NCBI GenBank assembly: GCA_009731375.1
Contig: BJOX01000036.1
Span: forward strand, 204,621-248,745
DNA: 44,125 nt
From: Paulinella micropora
Lineage: Eukaryota > Cercozoa > Imbricatea > Euglyphida
Direction: 5' to 3'
In this document: positions 43,954-44,125 of the stretch, in pieces
Position numbering within the stretch: position 1 is the first letter of the stretch
How the letters are laid out: each line of letters starts with the position of its first letter
Position numbers and translations under genes: made by a program
The notes under the pieces: model-generated
Database searches by the model: none
Seen by the model: only the letters and a program-made list of their open reading frames with translations
What the model was told of the DNA's origin: nothing

Positions 43954-44125
43954 GTGTGCTGGGCCCGTGGTGGGGTGCCTTATGTGTGCCTAGCCATACG
44001 CCTATAAGTCACATGCCGAAATAGCGACGGGAAGCACAATCCTGTTCCCTCAGGGTGCCCTTTCTCGCTTGTTGAGCCCGGAATAAAACCCACAGTGCTC
44101 TGTCGGTTTATACTAGACTGTCGAA
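43954..44125. other. Window end, unassigned
   Basis: G/C-richer sequence (GCTGGGCCCGTGGTGGGG) and an AATAAA at 44082-44087. It may be the edge of another repeat or a transcript end, but too little is visible. Confidence 0.35.

Overview
This is a eukaryotic nuclear window. The evidence is a large gene split by GT-AG introns, Ty1/copia-type LTR retrotransposons, a TA-flanked miniature inverted-repeat element, long microsatellites and two assembly gaps (755-1363 and 9179-9280). The species cannot be named from sequence. A protist or alga fits the many 50-100 bp introns and the copia-dominated repeats, but that is inference. About three quarters of the window is repeats. Only one intact host gene was found.

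Left part (1-13300). Microsatellites, a tRNA-like SINE head, and two inverted copies of one dispersed repeat (1364-1961 and 9159-9705) that carries an internal 23-25 bp minisatellite. Between 3311 and 11834 two near-identical ~234 bp LTRs enclose about 8 kb without coding capacity, so this is a LARD-like non-autonomous LTR element. Its leader holds seven hairpins that share the loop motif GTGCGGAAGGCT on stems of different sequence that stay paired. This is the most unusual RNA-level signal here.

Middle part (13300-33700). Three copia-type elements. Element A (+, 13302 to about 19990) and element B (-, about 20150-22428 plus 28874-33275) belong to related families, are broken by frameshifts and stops, and face each other tail to tail, neither with a recognisable 3' LTR. 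Element C (+, 22434-28873) is inserted in B with paired LTRs and a 5 bp TCCCC target duplication. C has a canonical MYND zinc finger between its Gag nucleocapsid and its protease. At the same place A and B have a different zinc-binding module. In all three the primer binding site looks complementary to the anticodon region of initiator tRNA-Met (GGTTATG), and in B and C the ATG inside that site is also the Gag start codon.

Right part (33700-44125). A 77-nt GC-rich hairpin, a 273 bp mariner-like MITE, then a complete minus-strand gene (34705-42876, 13 exons, 2186 codons before the stop) for a HEATR5/LAA1/SWEETIE-family HEAT-repeat protein that works with AP-1 in clathrin-mediated trafficking. 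All exon junctions keep frame. Upstream of the gene lie only microsatellites, a poly-T tract and a TATC array up to the window end.
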